Below, piece by piece: positions 7,807-17,855 of a DNA stretch of 64,000 bases. Position 1 is the stretch's first letter; the number at the start of each line of letters is the position of its first letter. The DNA is from Mongoliitalea lutea (GTDB taxonomy: Bacteria > Bacteroidota > Bacteroidia > Cytophagales > Cyclobacteriaceae). A program made the position numbers and the translations under genes. The stretch lies in assembly GCF_014652135.1 (NCBI RefSeq), contig NZ_BMYF01000021.1:33365-97364 (forward strand). The letters run 5' to 3'. The notes beneath the pieces were generated by a model. That model searched no databases. It saw only the letters and a program-made list of their open reading frames with translations, and was not told the origin of the DNA.

Positions 7807-9372
7807 ATGGATAGAAATAAAAACCTTCTTCGATTACAAGACGAAAATTACCTATGGGATATTGCGGTAATCGGGGGAGGAGCTTCGGGTTTGGGTGTTG
7901 CTTTGGACGCATTGTCCAGAGGATTGTCTGTGGTGTTGGTGGATAAATCAGATTTTGCCAAAGGCACCTCGAGTAGAAGTACCAAATTGGTACATGGAGG
8001 GGTGCGCTATTTGGCCCAAGGGGATGTTTTTTTGGTATTGGAAGCCTTGAAAGAGAGAGGAAGGTTATTGCAAAATGCGCCTCATTTAACCTATAATCAG
8101 CCATTCATCATTCCCATCTATGGATGGTTTGACCGCTTACAATACAGCGTGGGATTGAAAATTTATGATTGGATGGCAGGGAAACTCCGCTTGGGAAAAT
8201 CTAAATTTATCTCCAAAAAAGAAACCAAAATGCGACTTCCCCAAATCAAGGAAAAAGGCTTGATGGGTGGAGTGGTCTATCACGATGGACAGTTTGATGA
8301 TGCCCGCTTAGCGTTGAGTATTGCTCAAACCTGTGACGAAATGGGTGGCTGTATGCTTAACTATATGCAAGTAATCTCACTTAGCAAAGATTCCTCTGGT
8401 AAAATTAATGGCCTTCAAGTAAAGGATAATCTTAGTAAAACGAAGTACAAAATTCGCACAAAAATGGTAGTCAATGCTACGGGAGTTTTTGCTGATAAAA
8501 TCCTGCAAATGGATCAGCCTGGAGCTCCTAAAAGTATTCAACCTTCCCAAGGAATTCATTTGGTATTGGATCAATCGTTTTTGGGGGGCAAAGATGCCCT
8601 AATGATACCCAAAACCTCTGATGGTAGGGTGCTGTTTGCTGTGCCTTGGTTGGATAAGTTGGTCGTAGGTACTACAGATACTTTGAGAGATAAAGCCAAA
8701 TTGGAACCAGAGGCTTTGAGTAAGGAGATTGATTTTATTCTGGAAACGGCTGAAGGATACTTGGATAAAGTGCCTACTCGCAAAGACGTGAAAGCGGTAT
8801 TTGCAGGACTGCGGCCCTTGGCAGCCCCCAAAGAAGGGAGTACCAAAACGAAAGAAATCTCCCGTTCGCACAAGGTAATTGTTTCCGATAGTAAACTAAT
8901 TTCCATCACAGGTGGGAAATGGACAACTTTCCGCAAAATGGGGGAAGACACCGTGGAGGAATTTGCAAGGGTAACAGATCAATCAATGGCAGCCTCCGCT
9001 TCTGCCCATATCAAGTATCATGGGTATACCGAAAATCCAGCAAATGGACATTGGAGAAGTTATGGTTCGGATGCTAAGAAGATCCAAGAAATGATTCAAG
9101 AGAACCCTGAACTTGGACAACAACTCCATCCCGATTATCCTTACACGCAGGCTGAAGTAGTTTGGAGTACCCGTCATGAGATGGCAATGAAAGTAGAAGA
9201 TATTCTAAGCCGACGCATGCGGGTATTACTCCTAGATGCCAGAGCAGCCCTACGAATGGCCCCCCAGGTAGCCAATCTTATGGCCCAAGAACTGGGCAAA
9301 GACGAAGCTTGGATCACGGAAGAATTGGCAGATTTTGAAAAACTAGGGAAGAAGTATATCTTGGAAGGATGA
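7807..9372 (+). CDS. glpD: Glycerol-3-phosphate dehydrogenase, FAD-dependent (aerobic type)
   Basis: Oxidises sn-glycerol-3-phosphate to dihydroxyacetone phosphate and passes electrons to the quinone pool at the membrane. The FAD dinucleotide fold GGGASG is at 23-28, followed by the family motifs KGTSSRSTKLVHGGVRYL and later GLRPLAAP and ITGGKWTTFRKMGED. At 521 residues it matches single-subunit GlpD. It is divergent from glpR, with glpK and glpF downstream after a 471-base repeat-filled gap, giving a complete glycerol pathway: uptake, phosphorylation, oxidation. The start is the first ATG after the TATTTTTG promoter element. Confidence 0.95.
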   Translation: MDRNKNLLRLQDENYLWDIAVIGGGASGLGVALDALSRGLSVVLVDKSDFAKGTSSRSTKLVHGGVRYLAQGDVFLVLEALKERGRLLQNAPHLTYNQPFIIPIYGWFDRLQYSVGLKIYDWMAGKLRLGKSKFISKKETKMRLPQIKEKGLMGGVVYHDGQFDDARLALSIAQTCDEMGGCMLNYMQVISLSKDSSGKINGLQVKDNLSKTKYKIRTKMVVNATGVFADKILQMDQPGAPKSIQPSQGIHLVLDQSFLGGKDALMIPKTSDGRVLFAVPWLDKLVVGTTDTLRDKAKLEPEALSKEIDFILETAEGYLDKVPTRKDVKAVFAGLRPLAAPKEGSTKTKEISRSHKVIVSDSKLISITGGKWTTFRKMGEDTVEEFARVTDQSMAASASAHIKYHGYTENPANGHWRSYGSDAKKIQEMIQENPELGQQLHPDYPYTQAEVVWSTRHEMAMKVEDILSRRMRVLLLDARAALRMAPQVANLMAQELGKDEAWITEELADFEKLGKKYILEG

Positions 9373-9515
9373 TGTTAGAAGCGAGAGATTAGAACCAAGA
9401 ATCAAGAACCAAGAATCAAGAAAAGCTCGCAGAATAAACGGAAAACGCAGAATAATTTGATTTGAAAAATTTGTGACCAAAGGGAGAAATTAAGAATCAA
9501 GCCATAAACTATACA
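9373..9515 (+). repeat. GAAGCGAGAGATTAGA-type repeat after the glpD stop
   Basis: Immediately after the stop the sequence reads AGAAGCGAGAGATTAGAACC, then AAGAATCAAGAACCAAGAAT. The orientation relative to the gene is the same as after pruA, glpR and fabG. No gene is visible in 9373-9843. Confidence 0.65.
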
Positions 9516-9623
9516 TGCCTTGAGCCAATGTCAATCGTGTCTACGACACTTCGCCTAGGGAATAATTTTGCATCAACGGGTTGAAACCCGTTGCTATAAT
9601 GTCTGCCGCTCCGATGGAGCTAA
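9516..9623 (-). repeat. Right, inverted copy of the ~108-bp repeat flanking glpR-glpD
   Basis: Reverse complement of 5724-5831 with scattered changes. The shared blocks are TCAATCGTGTCTACGACACT, CAACGGGTTGAAACCCGTTG and CCGCTCCGATGGAGCT. Confidence 0.75.
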
Positions 9624-9779
9624 TTGCTGGTTTATAGAATGAAACATGAGAGATTAACCTATTAAGAAAAAAACTAGAGAAACTAAACTATTGAATGATG
9701 AACGTCGAATTTCGAATCTTCAAACAGTACTAACCTCATATTCACATGATAAAATGAGAATTGTAAACTTACAGATATC

Positions 9780-11333
<1,554 letters not shown>

Positions 11334-11334
<1 letters not shown>

Positions 11335-12080
11335 TGGATGCATTTGTAGCAGAATTTGTAGGAACATCCTTGCTATTGGCAATGGGTTCCGGGGTAGTCG
11401 CCAATGTGGTTTTGCAAGGAACCAAAGGAAATGGCAGTGGATGGATAGTCATTACCACCGCTTGGGCTTTGGGTGTATTTATTGGTGTAGTGGTTGCGGG
11501 CCCTTACAGTGGCGCACATTTGAATCCTGCCGTCAGTATTGCCCTAGCCATTGCAGGCGATTTCCCTTGGGCGGAGGTACCGAAATATATCATAGCACAG
11601 ATGTTGGGCGCTATGTTTGGATCGGGTATCGCTTGGCTGATGTACAAAGATCACTTTGATGCCACGGATGACCCAGGATTGAAATTCGCTCCCTTTGGAA
11701 CTGCTCCAGCCATTCGGAACTTACCTTCCAATTTATTCTCCGAGATCATCGGGACGTCTGTGTTGATTATTGTGATTTTATATTCCACCGAACCTGTTTT
11801 GCAGGATGGAAGTGGAACTCCTATAGGCTTAGGTTCTTTAGGTGCGCTGCCGGTGGCTTTTTTGGTGTGGGTGATTGGTTTGAGTTTAGGGGGGACGACT
11901 GGCTACGCCATCAATCCAGCAAGAGACTTTGGTCCTCGCCTGATGCATCAGCTGCTTCCGATCAAAGGAAAAGGCAGTAGTGATTGGGCTTACAGCTGGG
12001 TGCCCATAGTAGGTCCTATTTTAGGCGCGGCCATAGCAGCAGGAATTTATTTATTGCTGGGAGTAGGGGGGATGGTATAA
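11334..12080 (+). CDS. glpF: Glycerol facilitator, aquaporin (MIP) family
   Basis: Membrane channel that lets glycerol diffuse into the cell. Both half-helix NPA motifs are present (64-66 in AHLNPAVS and 194-196 in AINPARDFGPR). The Asp straight after the second NPAR is typical of glycerol-conducting aquaglyceroporins rather than water-only aquaporins. It is 248 residues with six hydrophobic segments. The start codon overlaps the glpK stop by one base. It ends one base before the convergent DUF5723 gene with no visible terminator between, so read-through antisense transcription is possible. Confidence 0.93.
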
Positions 12081-12081
12081 T

Positions 12082-13449
12082 TTACCTGCCAAATCCAAAA
12101 CTAAAACCAACATACGCATCTGCCTGATTAGTGTCATTTAAGAATCCTGTCAGTACGGAATTGCTTCCGATGAAGAACCCTCCTGCCCGAAGTCCCAGTC
12201 CTCCCGATATACCGGCAATCTCTGTACTCATCCAAGGAGAGAAGATTTCAAATATACCGAACTTTACACGTGGGGTTATTGCGAAGATGTTTTGGGCAGC
12301 GATCTGTTCGTTTTTACTGGTGTTTCCAAGATTGAACTGACTGAATAAGCTCAGATAAAATATTCTTGAGAGCCGAAGATCCGTGTAAGCCGTCAATAAT
12401 CTGGGTAAGTTTGGATTATAATCTCCGTCAGATGTTTTGGTAAAAAATCCTGAAGCTAGTAATTGGTTTTCAATATCCTCGAAGCTTCCCTCCAATTGAT
12501 TCAAATCAAAACTTTGACCAGATGGTATATTCATGCTGTAGTTATGATTGACCTGATTGGCACCAAAGTCCAAAGACCCCATTCCTTTGAAAGAAAAACC
12601 GGAGCTTGCCTTGACTACCCCATCTTTTATCCATTCATGAGATAAGCCCAAATCCAGTCCAAGGCCCGAAATACTCCCAAAGGACAAGGCGTTGAGATTG
12701 AATTCATCCAATGATTCATCAAAAATTACCCCAGAATAATTGAAATTTAGCCGACCAGTTGCATTGGTGATTACCGAACTGTTTTGATCAATCCGTAGCG
12801 TTCCCTGAATATTTTCAATCCCTGCATTGAAGTACGCACTTGGCATGAGTAGTCGAATGCCCCCTCCCACAGAGACTCGGTGATTTTCATTTTGGAAAAC
12901 TTCTCTTCCTGCCATCAATCCAAATTCTGTCCAAGCGGCAAGATTGATCCGTTGATTGGATGTTAGGCTTATGGTGCTTTCCACAAATGATTGCCCATCA
13001 GTGGCAGTAGTAATACTTCGACCCAAACTCGCATCAAAATCAATCACATCTGTTCGTACAAAACCTTGTGTGGTTACACCAAAACCCCATTTACCTACCC
13101 TAAACCCAACTGAAGGCCCCATGATTCCGATGTCTGTTCGTACATTCACAGGTCCATCTACCCTATTAAACAGGATCTCTGTAATCTCTTCATCTCCGAG
13201 AAAATCACTAAAGGAAAGTACATCATTACTCACATTTCCCGCTATGGAAAAAAGATTGACTTCCACCTTCCGGTGAAGATTGCTGATCTCCGCCGGATTC
13301 ATGGTGGCATGCAGGAGCCCACGCCTAGTCGTGTTCTGAATACCTACAAATCCTTGTTGGGCAAAAGTCGGCGCTATGCCCAAGAGTGTACAAACAATCA
13401 ATAGAGCGGCTTGTAATGCACGTTTTTGATTTTGGAAAAGGAATTTCAT
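12082..13449 (-). CDS. DUF5723-like outer-membrane protein
   Basis: A 455-residue secreted protein with a clear Sec signal peptide (residues 1 to about 30, ending APTFAQ). The mature part is rich in alternating aromatic/glycine beta strands and ends GFSFGFGR, as in outer-membrane beta-barrels. The early motif MNPAEISNLHRKVEVNLFS fits the Bacteroidota DUF5723 group. The function is unknown. It converges on glpF with a one-base gap and is divergent from the lipoprotein gene at 13602. Confidence 0.7.
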   Translation of the reverse strand: MKFLFQNQKRALQAALLIVCTLLGIAPTFAQQGFVGIQNTTRRGLLHATMNPAEISNLHRKVEVNLFSIAGNVSNDVLSFSDFLGDEEITEILFNRVDGPVNVRTDIGIMGPSVGFRVGKWGFGVTTQGFVRTDVIDFDASLGRSITTATDGQSFVESTISLTSNQRINLAAWTEFGLMAGREVFQNENHRVSVGGGIRLLMPSAYFNAGIENIQGTLRIDQNSSVITNATGRLNFNYSGVIFDESLDEFNLNALSFGSISGLGLDLGLSHEWIKDGVVKASSGFSFKGMGSLDFGANQVNHNYSMNIPSGQSFDLNQLEGSFEDIENQLLASGFFTKTSDGDYNPNLPRLLTAYTDLRLSRIFYLSLFSQFNLGNTSKNEQIAAQNIFAITPRVKFGIFEIFSPWMSTEIAGISGGLGLRAGGFFIGSNSVLTGFLNDTNQADAYVGFSFGFGR

Positions 13450-13570
13450 AAGGGTTTTTTTTTGTGATGAGGATGATTTTTTCTCTTTGATTCAATGTAA
13501 CCAAAACCCATTAAATTTAAAAGAATCTTAAAAGCTTATTCAATTACAATTTTTTTTAGGCGGTTTTCTA

Positions 13571-13578
13571 TAAATTTG
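13571..13578 (+). promoter_or_regulatory. -7 element (TAAATTTG) that decides the next gene's start
   Basis: Exact TAnnTTTG match. It ends two bases before an in-frame ATG at 13581, so transcription would start downstream of that ATG. The working start codon is therefore more likely the next in-frame ATG at 13602. Confidence 0.55.
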
Positions 13579-13601
13579 AGATGATCACTAATAAACGAAT
13601 T

Positions 13602-14813
13602 ATGAGGGTATTTTATGATTTTTATCGAGCCACCTTTTTGCTGGTTTTTTCCGCTTTCCTGGCTTCTTGTCAAGGAAATGAATCGTCAAAAGCAAACGAT
13701 TCATCCATGCTAGCCTTTGAAATCGTCGTTATCGATAGTGTTCAAGTAGAAGATGTGTTGGCTTCGTTGTTTTTGTTTCAATATGCTACGGAGGAATATC
13801 TTTTCTTCAGAGATGCTGGTGCATCCAAGATTTTTGTGTTTGATAGGACTGGTAAGCCTGTAACTGAATGGGCTAAAACGGGCGATGTTCCTGGGGTTTT
13901 TAGCATGGTTGCTGACAATCTCTCTTTGACCCCAGAGGGTAATTTGCTCATCACTGACAAGGTTCATGGGCTCATCGTTTTTTCTCGGGAAGGCGAAGTA
14001 CTTCTCCAAAATCGCGTGTATCAATACCAGACAGGGTTTCATGGGTTTATCAATATCTTCCGCAAAAACCAAGTGATTGAAAAGAATGGGAAGACATATG
14101 TCCTGCATCATCTAGACCTGATGGATGACATTCAGGAAGTGGGGCAAGCGTTTTTCGAAAAGCGCATGAATCTTTTGATGACTGACTTGGAAACTCGAGA
14201 GACAAAACAACTGATCCCTTTTCCGAAGGATAGTAAATTTTTGGCAGGCCTTGCTTACCCATTCGAAGATTTTCGCCCACGATTTTTCTTTGACCAATCA
14301 AAGGAAAAGCTTTACCTGATGTTTCAGAATGAGCCTGTGCTCTATACCTACTCATGGAAAGGTGAAATTCCTGTTTTTGAATCCAGTCAACGATTGGAGT
14401 TGGATGGGTTTTATGAAAATGAAGGCTTGGAGTATGGCCAAGTTCCTTACGGTGTACTCAATGGAACTCAATTGGGTTTTCCTTTTCCTTCATCCATCGA
14501 AAGTTTGGAAATGGTCGGAGAAGTCTTCTTAATTCATTACAAGCCCGGGCCATCTCCATCAGCTTTGCCTGATTGGGAAAAAGTCAGGAATGGTAGTGCC
14601 GATGAATCATTGAAAACTTCCGTACGACAGCAGCAGGAATGGAAAACAGTTGCCCTTGTCGATGGGAAGGTTCTTCCAGTACCACGCCCTGCCATGTGGA
14701 ACGATAGCTACAGGGTGATCGATGAAGAACTCTGGTGGATGAAGCCTCTAAGCAAAGATAAGGAAGATGAAAGCTTTACGGTGTATAGGGGGAAGCTTCA
14801 ATTGATGGATTAA
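13602..14813 (+). CDS. Lipoprotein, probable six-bladed beta-propeller
   Basis: A 403-residue lipoprotein: the hydrophobic stretch FLLVFSAFLASC ends in a lipobox with the Cys at about residue 23. Repeating short strands such as KIFVFDRTGKPVTEWAKTG and GNLLITDKVHGLIVFSREGE resemble the six-bladed propeller lipoproteins (NHL or DUF4221-like) frequent in Bacteroidota. The ligand and role are unknown. The start at 13602 is preferred over 13581 because a -7 promoter element ends just before 13581. It is related in style to the lipoprotein at 62581, though direct homology was not established. Confidence 0.65.
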   Translation: MRVFYDFYRATFLLVFSAFLASCQGNESSKANDSSMLAFEIVVIDSVQVEDVLASLFLFQYATEEYLFFRDAGASKIFVFDRTGKPVTEWAKTGDVPGVFSMVADNLSLTPEGNLLITDKVHGLIVFSREGEVLLQNRVYQYQTGFHGFINIFRKNQVIEKNGKTYVLHHLDLMDDIQEVGQAFFEKRMNLLMTDLETRETKQLIPFPKDSKFLAGLAYPFEDFRPRFFFDQSKEKLYLMFQNEPVLYTYSWKGEIPVFESSQRLELDGFYENEGLEYGQVPYGVLNGTQLGFPFPSSIESLEMVGEVFLIHYKPGPSPSALPDWEKVRNGSADESLKTSVRQQQEWKTVALVDGKVLPVPRPAMWNDSYRVIDEELWWMKPLSKDKEDESFTVYRGKLQLMD

Positions 14814-14887
14814 ATTGTTTTGCCTTTGATTTGGCTTGCATGTGTATGAAAAAAACTAGGGGACGTATCGTTTTATGTATTATCCAA

Positions 14888-14983
14888 AATTATAATCCCT
14901 GAAAATATGGATATTTGGTGATTATAATCTCCAAATATACGTATATTTGGGGATTATAATCGCTGATTATGCATATTAAGCGG
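14888..14983 (+). promoter_or_regulatory. Operator array: three 32-bp units with GATTATAATC boxes, overlapping promoter and start codon
   Basis: The boxes (A/G)ATTATAATC begin at 14888, 14920 and 14952, spaced exactly 32 bp apart; the full GATTATAATC is itself a palindrome. Between boxes 2 and 3 lies the perfect 20-bp palindrome CCAAATATACGTATATTTGG (14931-14950), whose right half contains the -7 element TATATTTG (14942-14949). The third unit runs through the start codon at 14969. This looks like a cooperative repressor site; the regulator is unknown. Confidence 0.6.
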
Positions 14984-16117
14984 ATTCTCCATAGCGAACT
15001 TTCCAAACGAGTAGATTGGAAAAAGGTCATCATACTTCTTGGACCTAGACAAGTTGGCAAGACAACATTGGTAGAAGAATTGGCTTCCCAGTTAGGTCAT
15101 GACTATTTGCTATTTACTGGTGATGAATTTCAAACGGTCGAATTTTTATCGAATCCTAATCTTGAATTTTTAAAAAGTTTTATTGGCAAACATAAGGTAA
15201 TTGTGATTGATGAAGCTCAGCGCATCCCTGAAATCGGATTGACATTAAAGTTAATGGCAGACCATTTCACTGGTATCCAACTAATTGTAACAGGTTCATC
15301 CTCCTTGGAATTGGCTAGCTCTGCAAATGAGCCCTTAACAGGTCGGAAGTGGGAGTATAAAATATTTCCTATATCATGGCAGGAATTAACTGATTGGCAA
15401 GGACTTGCCAAAGCATTGCCAAAGCTGGAAAAGCTACTTGTGTTTGGATCGTATCCCGAAATAATATCCAATACGGGAGAGGAAATTGCTTTACTTCAAA
15501 ATCTTTCTTCAAGCTACCTTTACAAAGACCTGTTGAATTTTAAAGGAATAAGGAGGCCTGAACTACTTCATAAGCTTCTTCAAGCGTTGGCTTGGCAGGT
15601 AGGTTCTGAAGTGAGCTACAATGAATTAAGTCGAACTGTTCAAGCTGATAAATCCACTGTATCTGCTTACATTGATTTATTGGAAAAAGCATTCATTATA
15701 TTCAAACTGAATCCATTTAGCCGAAATCTACGCTCCGAAATAAGTAGCAGCAGAAAAATTTTCTTTATTGATAATGGGATGAGAAACTCCATCATAGGGA
15801 ATTATGCTGCATTAAGCAATCGGAACGACATCGGCCAATTATGGGGAAATTTCTTGATTTCCGAACGCCAAAAATTACTTTCTTACAATGGCTTTTATGG
15901 GAAAACCTATTTTTGGAGAACCACCCGTGGGCAGGAAATAGACTATGTGGAAGAGATTGATGGGAAAATTTTTGCGTTCGAATTCAAATGGAATCCAAAA
16001 GCCAAATCAAAGTTTCCAACAAGTTTTGTGGAAACGTATAATCCGGTGACGACGCAAGTGATACATAAGGATAATTTTTGGCAATGGTTAGGACATTATC
16101 CCTATACAAACCAATAA
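14969..16117 (+). CDS. AAA_14/DUF4143 ATP-binding protein
   Basis: A 382-residue ATPase. Walker A GPRQVGKTT is at 25-33 and Walker B VIVIDEAQ at about 78-85, with a sensor strand LIVTGSS. A winged-helix-like segment follows (SYNELSRTVQADKSTVSAYI, about 214-233), then DUF4143, which ends with GQEIDYVEEIDGKIFAFEFK, a pattern reminiscent of a PD-(D/E)xK nuclease fold. Members are common solitary genes in Bacteroidota and archaea with no settled function. It stands alone and is preceded by a 96-bp operator-like array that includes the promoter and start codon. I infer that it may bind that array and regulate itself. Confidence 0.85.
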   Translation: MHIKRILHSELSKRVDWKKVIILLGPRQVGKTTLVEELASQLGHDYLLFTGDEFQTVEFLSNPNLEFLKSFIGKHKVIVIDEAQRIPEIGLTLKLMADHFTGIQLIVTGSSSLELASSANEPLTGRKWEYKIFPISWQELTDWQGLAKALPKLEKLLVFGSYPEIISNTGEEIALLQNLSSSYLYKDLLNFKGIRRPELLHKLLQALAWQVGSEVSYNELSRTVQADKSTVSAYIDLLEKAFIIFKLNPFSRNLRSEISSSRKIFFIDNGMRNSIIGNYAALSNRNDIGQLWGNFLISERQKLLSYNGFYGKTYFWRTTRGQEIDYVEEIDGKIFAFEFKWNPKAKSKFPTSFVETYNPVTTQVIHKDNFWQWLGHYPYTNQ

Positions 16118-16257
16118 AGGTGGTGGTTGATTTTGTCTTTTCTATCCACTAATTGTGGGTGGGTAAACCAGTAAATTGGTAGCCTATCAATCAATACATA
16201 TCTGAACTCTGTTGCATCCTCTGTAATCCAAGCGTGGGCTGTTTTGCATAAATTTGA
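16102..16257 (-). other. Protein-like open frame without a start, possible gene relic
   Basis: The minus strand between the ATPase and acyl-CoA dehydrogenase genes holds a 51-codon open stretch with protein-like composition (KTAHAWITEDATEF, then DRLPIYWFTHPQLVDRKDK) but no start codon, bounded by stops on both sides and overlapping the end of the ATPase gene. I do not recognise the family. It may be the remains of a lost gene or chance. Confidence 0.25.
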
Positions 16258-16349
16258 TTAATAGATCGGTGGGTTGGATGAAAACCTCTTCTCCTCTGTC
16301 TTCCCTTTAAAGGTTGTTACGTTTGTCTTGCAGAGCCTAATAAAAAATA

Positions 16350-16379
16350 CCCCTTCCAATTTTTTATTATCAGAAGGGG
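16350..16379 (-). terminator. Terminator of the acyl-CoA dehydrogenase gene
   Basis: Stem CCCCTTC/GAAGGGG with a 16-base loop. On the minus strand it is followed by a T-rich run, 30 bases past the gene's stop. Confidence 0.65.
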
Positions 16380-16408
16380 CAAATGGATCATTTTTACTTT
16401 TTAAGCAA

Positions 16409-17551
16409 TTATCTCAATATTTCACGGGAAATTACCAATTTTTGGATTTCAGAAGTACCCTCACCGATGGTACATAGTTTGGAGTCTCTGTAGTATTTTT
16501 CTACCGGATAATCTTTGGTAAAGCCATAGCCTCCAAATATCTGTACGGCTTCATTGGCCACACTTACGGAAACTTCTGATGCATATAATTTAGCTTTAGC
16601 CCCCGCCAAGGTCACTTTTTGACCTCTATTTTTCATGTCTGCAGCTTTGAAAGTCAATAAGCGAGCGGCTTCCACTTGAGTTGCCATATCTGCCAATTTG
16701 AAGGAAATTGCCTGAAATTTGGAAATAGGCTGATTGAATTGCTCGCGCTCTTTGGAGTATTTGATAGACTCTTCCAAAGCTCCTTCTGCAATACCCAAAG
16801 ACAAAGCTGCAATGGAAATCCTTCCTCCATCCAAAATTTTCATGGATTGGATAAAACCTTCCCCAACTTCTCCCAAAATCTGACTTTCGTGCACTCGGCA
16901 ATCTTCAAAGATCAACTCAGCTGTCTCGGATGCACGCATACCAAGTTTATCTTCTTTTCTTCCACCTCTGAAACCAGGTGTGCCTTTTTCGATGATAAAA
17001 GCAGTCATACCATGAGAATCACCTACTTCACCTGTGCGTGCGATAACGACGGCCACATCTCCAGAATAACCATGTGTAATGAAGTTCTTTGCTCCATTAA
17101 TTACATAATAATCACCATCTTTAATGGCAACTGTTCGCATATTACCTGCATCCGAACCTGTGTTAGGCTCTGTAAGACCCCAAGCTCCTAAAAACTCACA
17201 GGTAGCTAGTTTTGGTAGGTACTTTTGTTTTTGCTCCTCGTTTCCAAACATGAGGATGTGTCCGGTACACAAGGAATTGTGAGCAGCCATAGATAAGCCT
17301 ACAGAAGGATCTAATTTAGCGAGTTCAGCAATTGCTGTCACATATTCAAAGTAACCAAATCCAGAGCCACCATATTCTGTGGGTACTAATACCCCCATCA
17401 GTCCGAGCTCTCCCAATTTTTTAAAAAGCTCCAAAGGAAAGTGCTGATTGTCGTCCCATTCTTTTCTAAACGGAGTAATTTCTTTGGCTCCAAAATCACG
17501 GATCATCTGAGCAATCATCTGCTGATTCTCATTCATCTCAAAATTCATCAT
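16409..17551 (-). CDS. Acyl-CoA dehydrogenase
   Basis: FAD flavoenzyme that forms the alpha-beta double bond of acyl-CoAs, the first step of beta-oxidation, passing electrons to ETF. It is 380 residues, the usual soluble ACAD length. Signature motifs are AWGLTEPNTGSDAG (flavin contact) and FGGYGFTKDYPVEKYYRDSK near the C-terminus, with the probable catalytic Glu in IGEGTSEIQ. It resembles short/branched-chain ACADs; chain-length preference cannot be read. Two adjacent ATGs serve as start. A minus-strand TATATTCG (17594-17587), one mismatch from the -7 consensus, lies upstream. A hairpin terminator follows. Confidence 0.93.
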   Translation of the reverse strand: MMNFEMNENQQMIAQMIRDFGAKEITPFRKEWDDNQHFPLELFKKLGELGLMGVLVPTEYGGSGFGYFEYVTAIAELAKLDPSVGLSMAAHNSLCTGHILMFGNEEQKQKYLPKLATCEFLGAWGLTEPNTGSDAGNMRTVAIKDGDYYVINGAKNFITHGYSGDVAVVIARTGEVGDSHGMTAFIIEKGTPGFRGGRKEDKLGMRASETAELIFEDCRVHESQILGEVGEGFIQSMKILDGGRISIAALSLGIAEGALEESIKYSKEREQFNQPISKFQAISFKLADMATQVEAARLLTFKAADMKNRGQKVTLAGAKAKLYASEVSVSVANEAVQIFGGYGFTKDYPVEKYYRDSKLCTIGEGTSEIQKLVISREILR

Positions 17552-17855
17552 ATATATTCTCTAGTTATACTTGGGTTTATACCTTTCGAATATACAAACT
17601 TCCTGTGGATGTTGAAGGTTTTGCCTGCAAGCTAGTAATTCAAATAGGATTCCAGGCTTTGATTTTTTTGACAAATAAGGGAAAATCAGAATGGCTTGGT
17701 TTAAAATAAAGCACAAGTGATTTACATTAAAACGAAATTATATTTTGCAAAAATTTCTTTCCATTTTTTACAACTGGTTGAAATTGAGGATAGAATTTCT
17801 GTGAATGTTCCTTTTTTCTGGAGAAAAACTGAACTTCAATAATCATGTAGCTGAA
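17552..17855. other. Intergenic region, no gene seen
   Basis: A 304-base AT-rich spacer between two minus-strand genes. The only feature I can support is the near-consensus minus-strand -7 element at 17587-17594 for the acyl-CoA dehydrogenase gene. No repeat family or conserved open frame is visible. Confidence 0.5.

Noticed and set aside
14888..14983. 32-bp periodic boxes considered as a CRISPR remnant
   Set aside because: Only the ~10-bp box and a palindrome recur, the intervals are related to each other, and the array holds a promoter and a start codon. An operator fits better.
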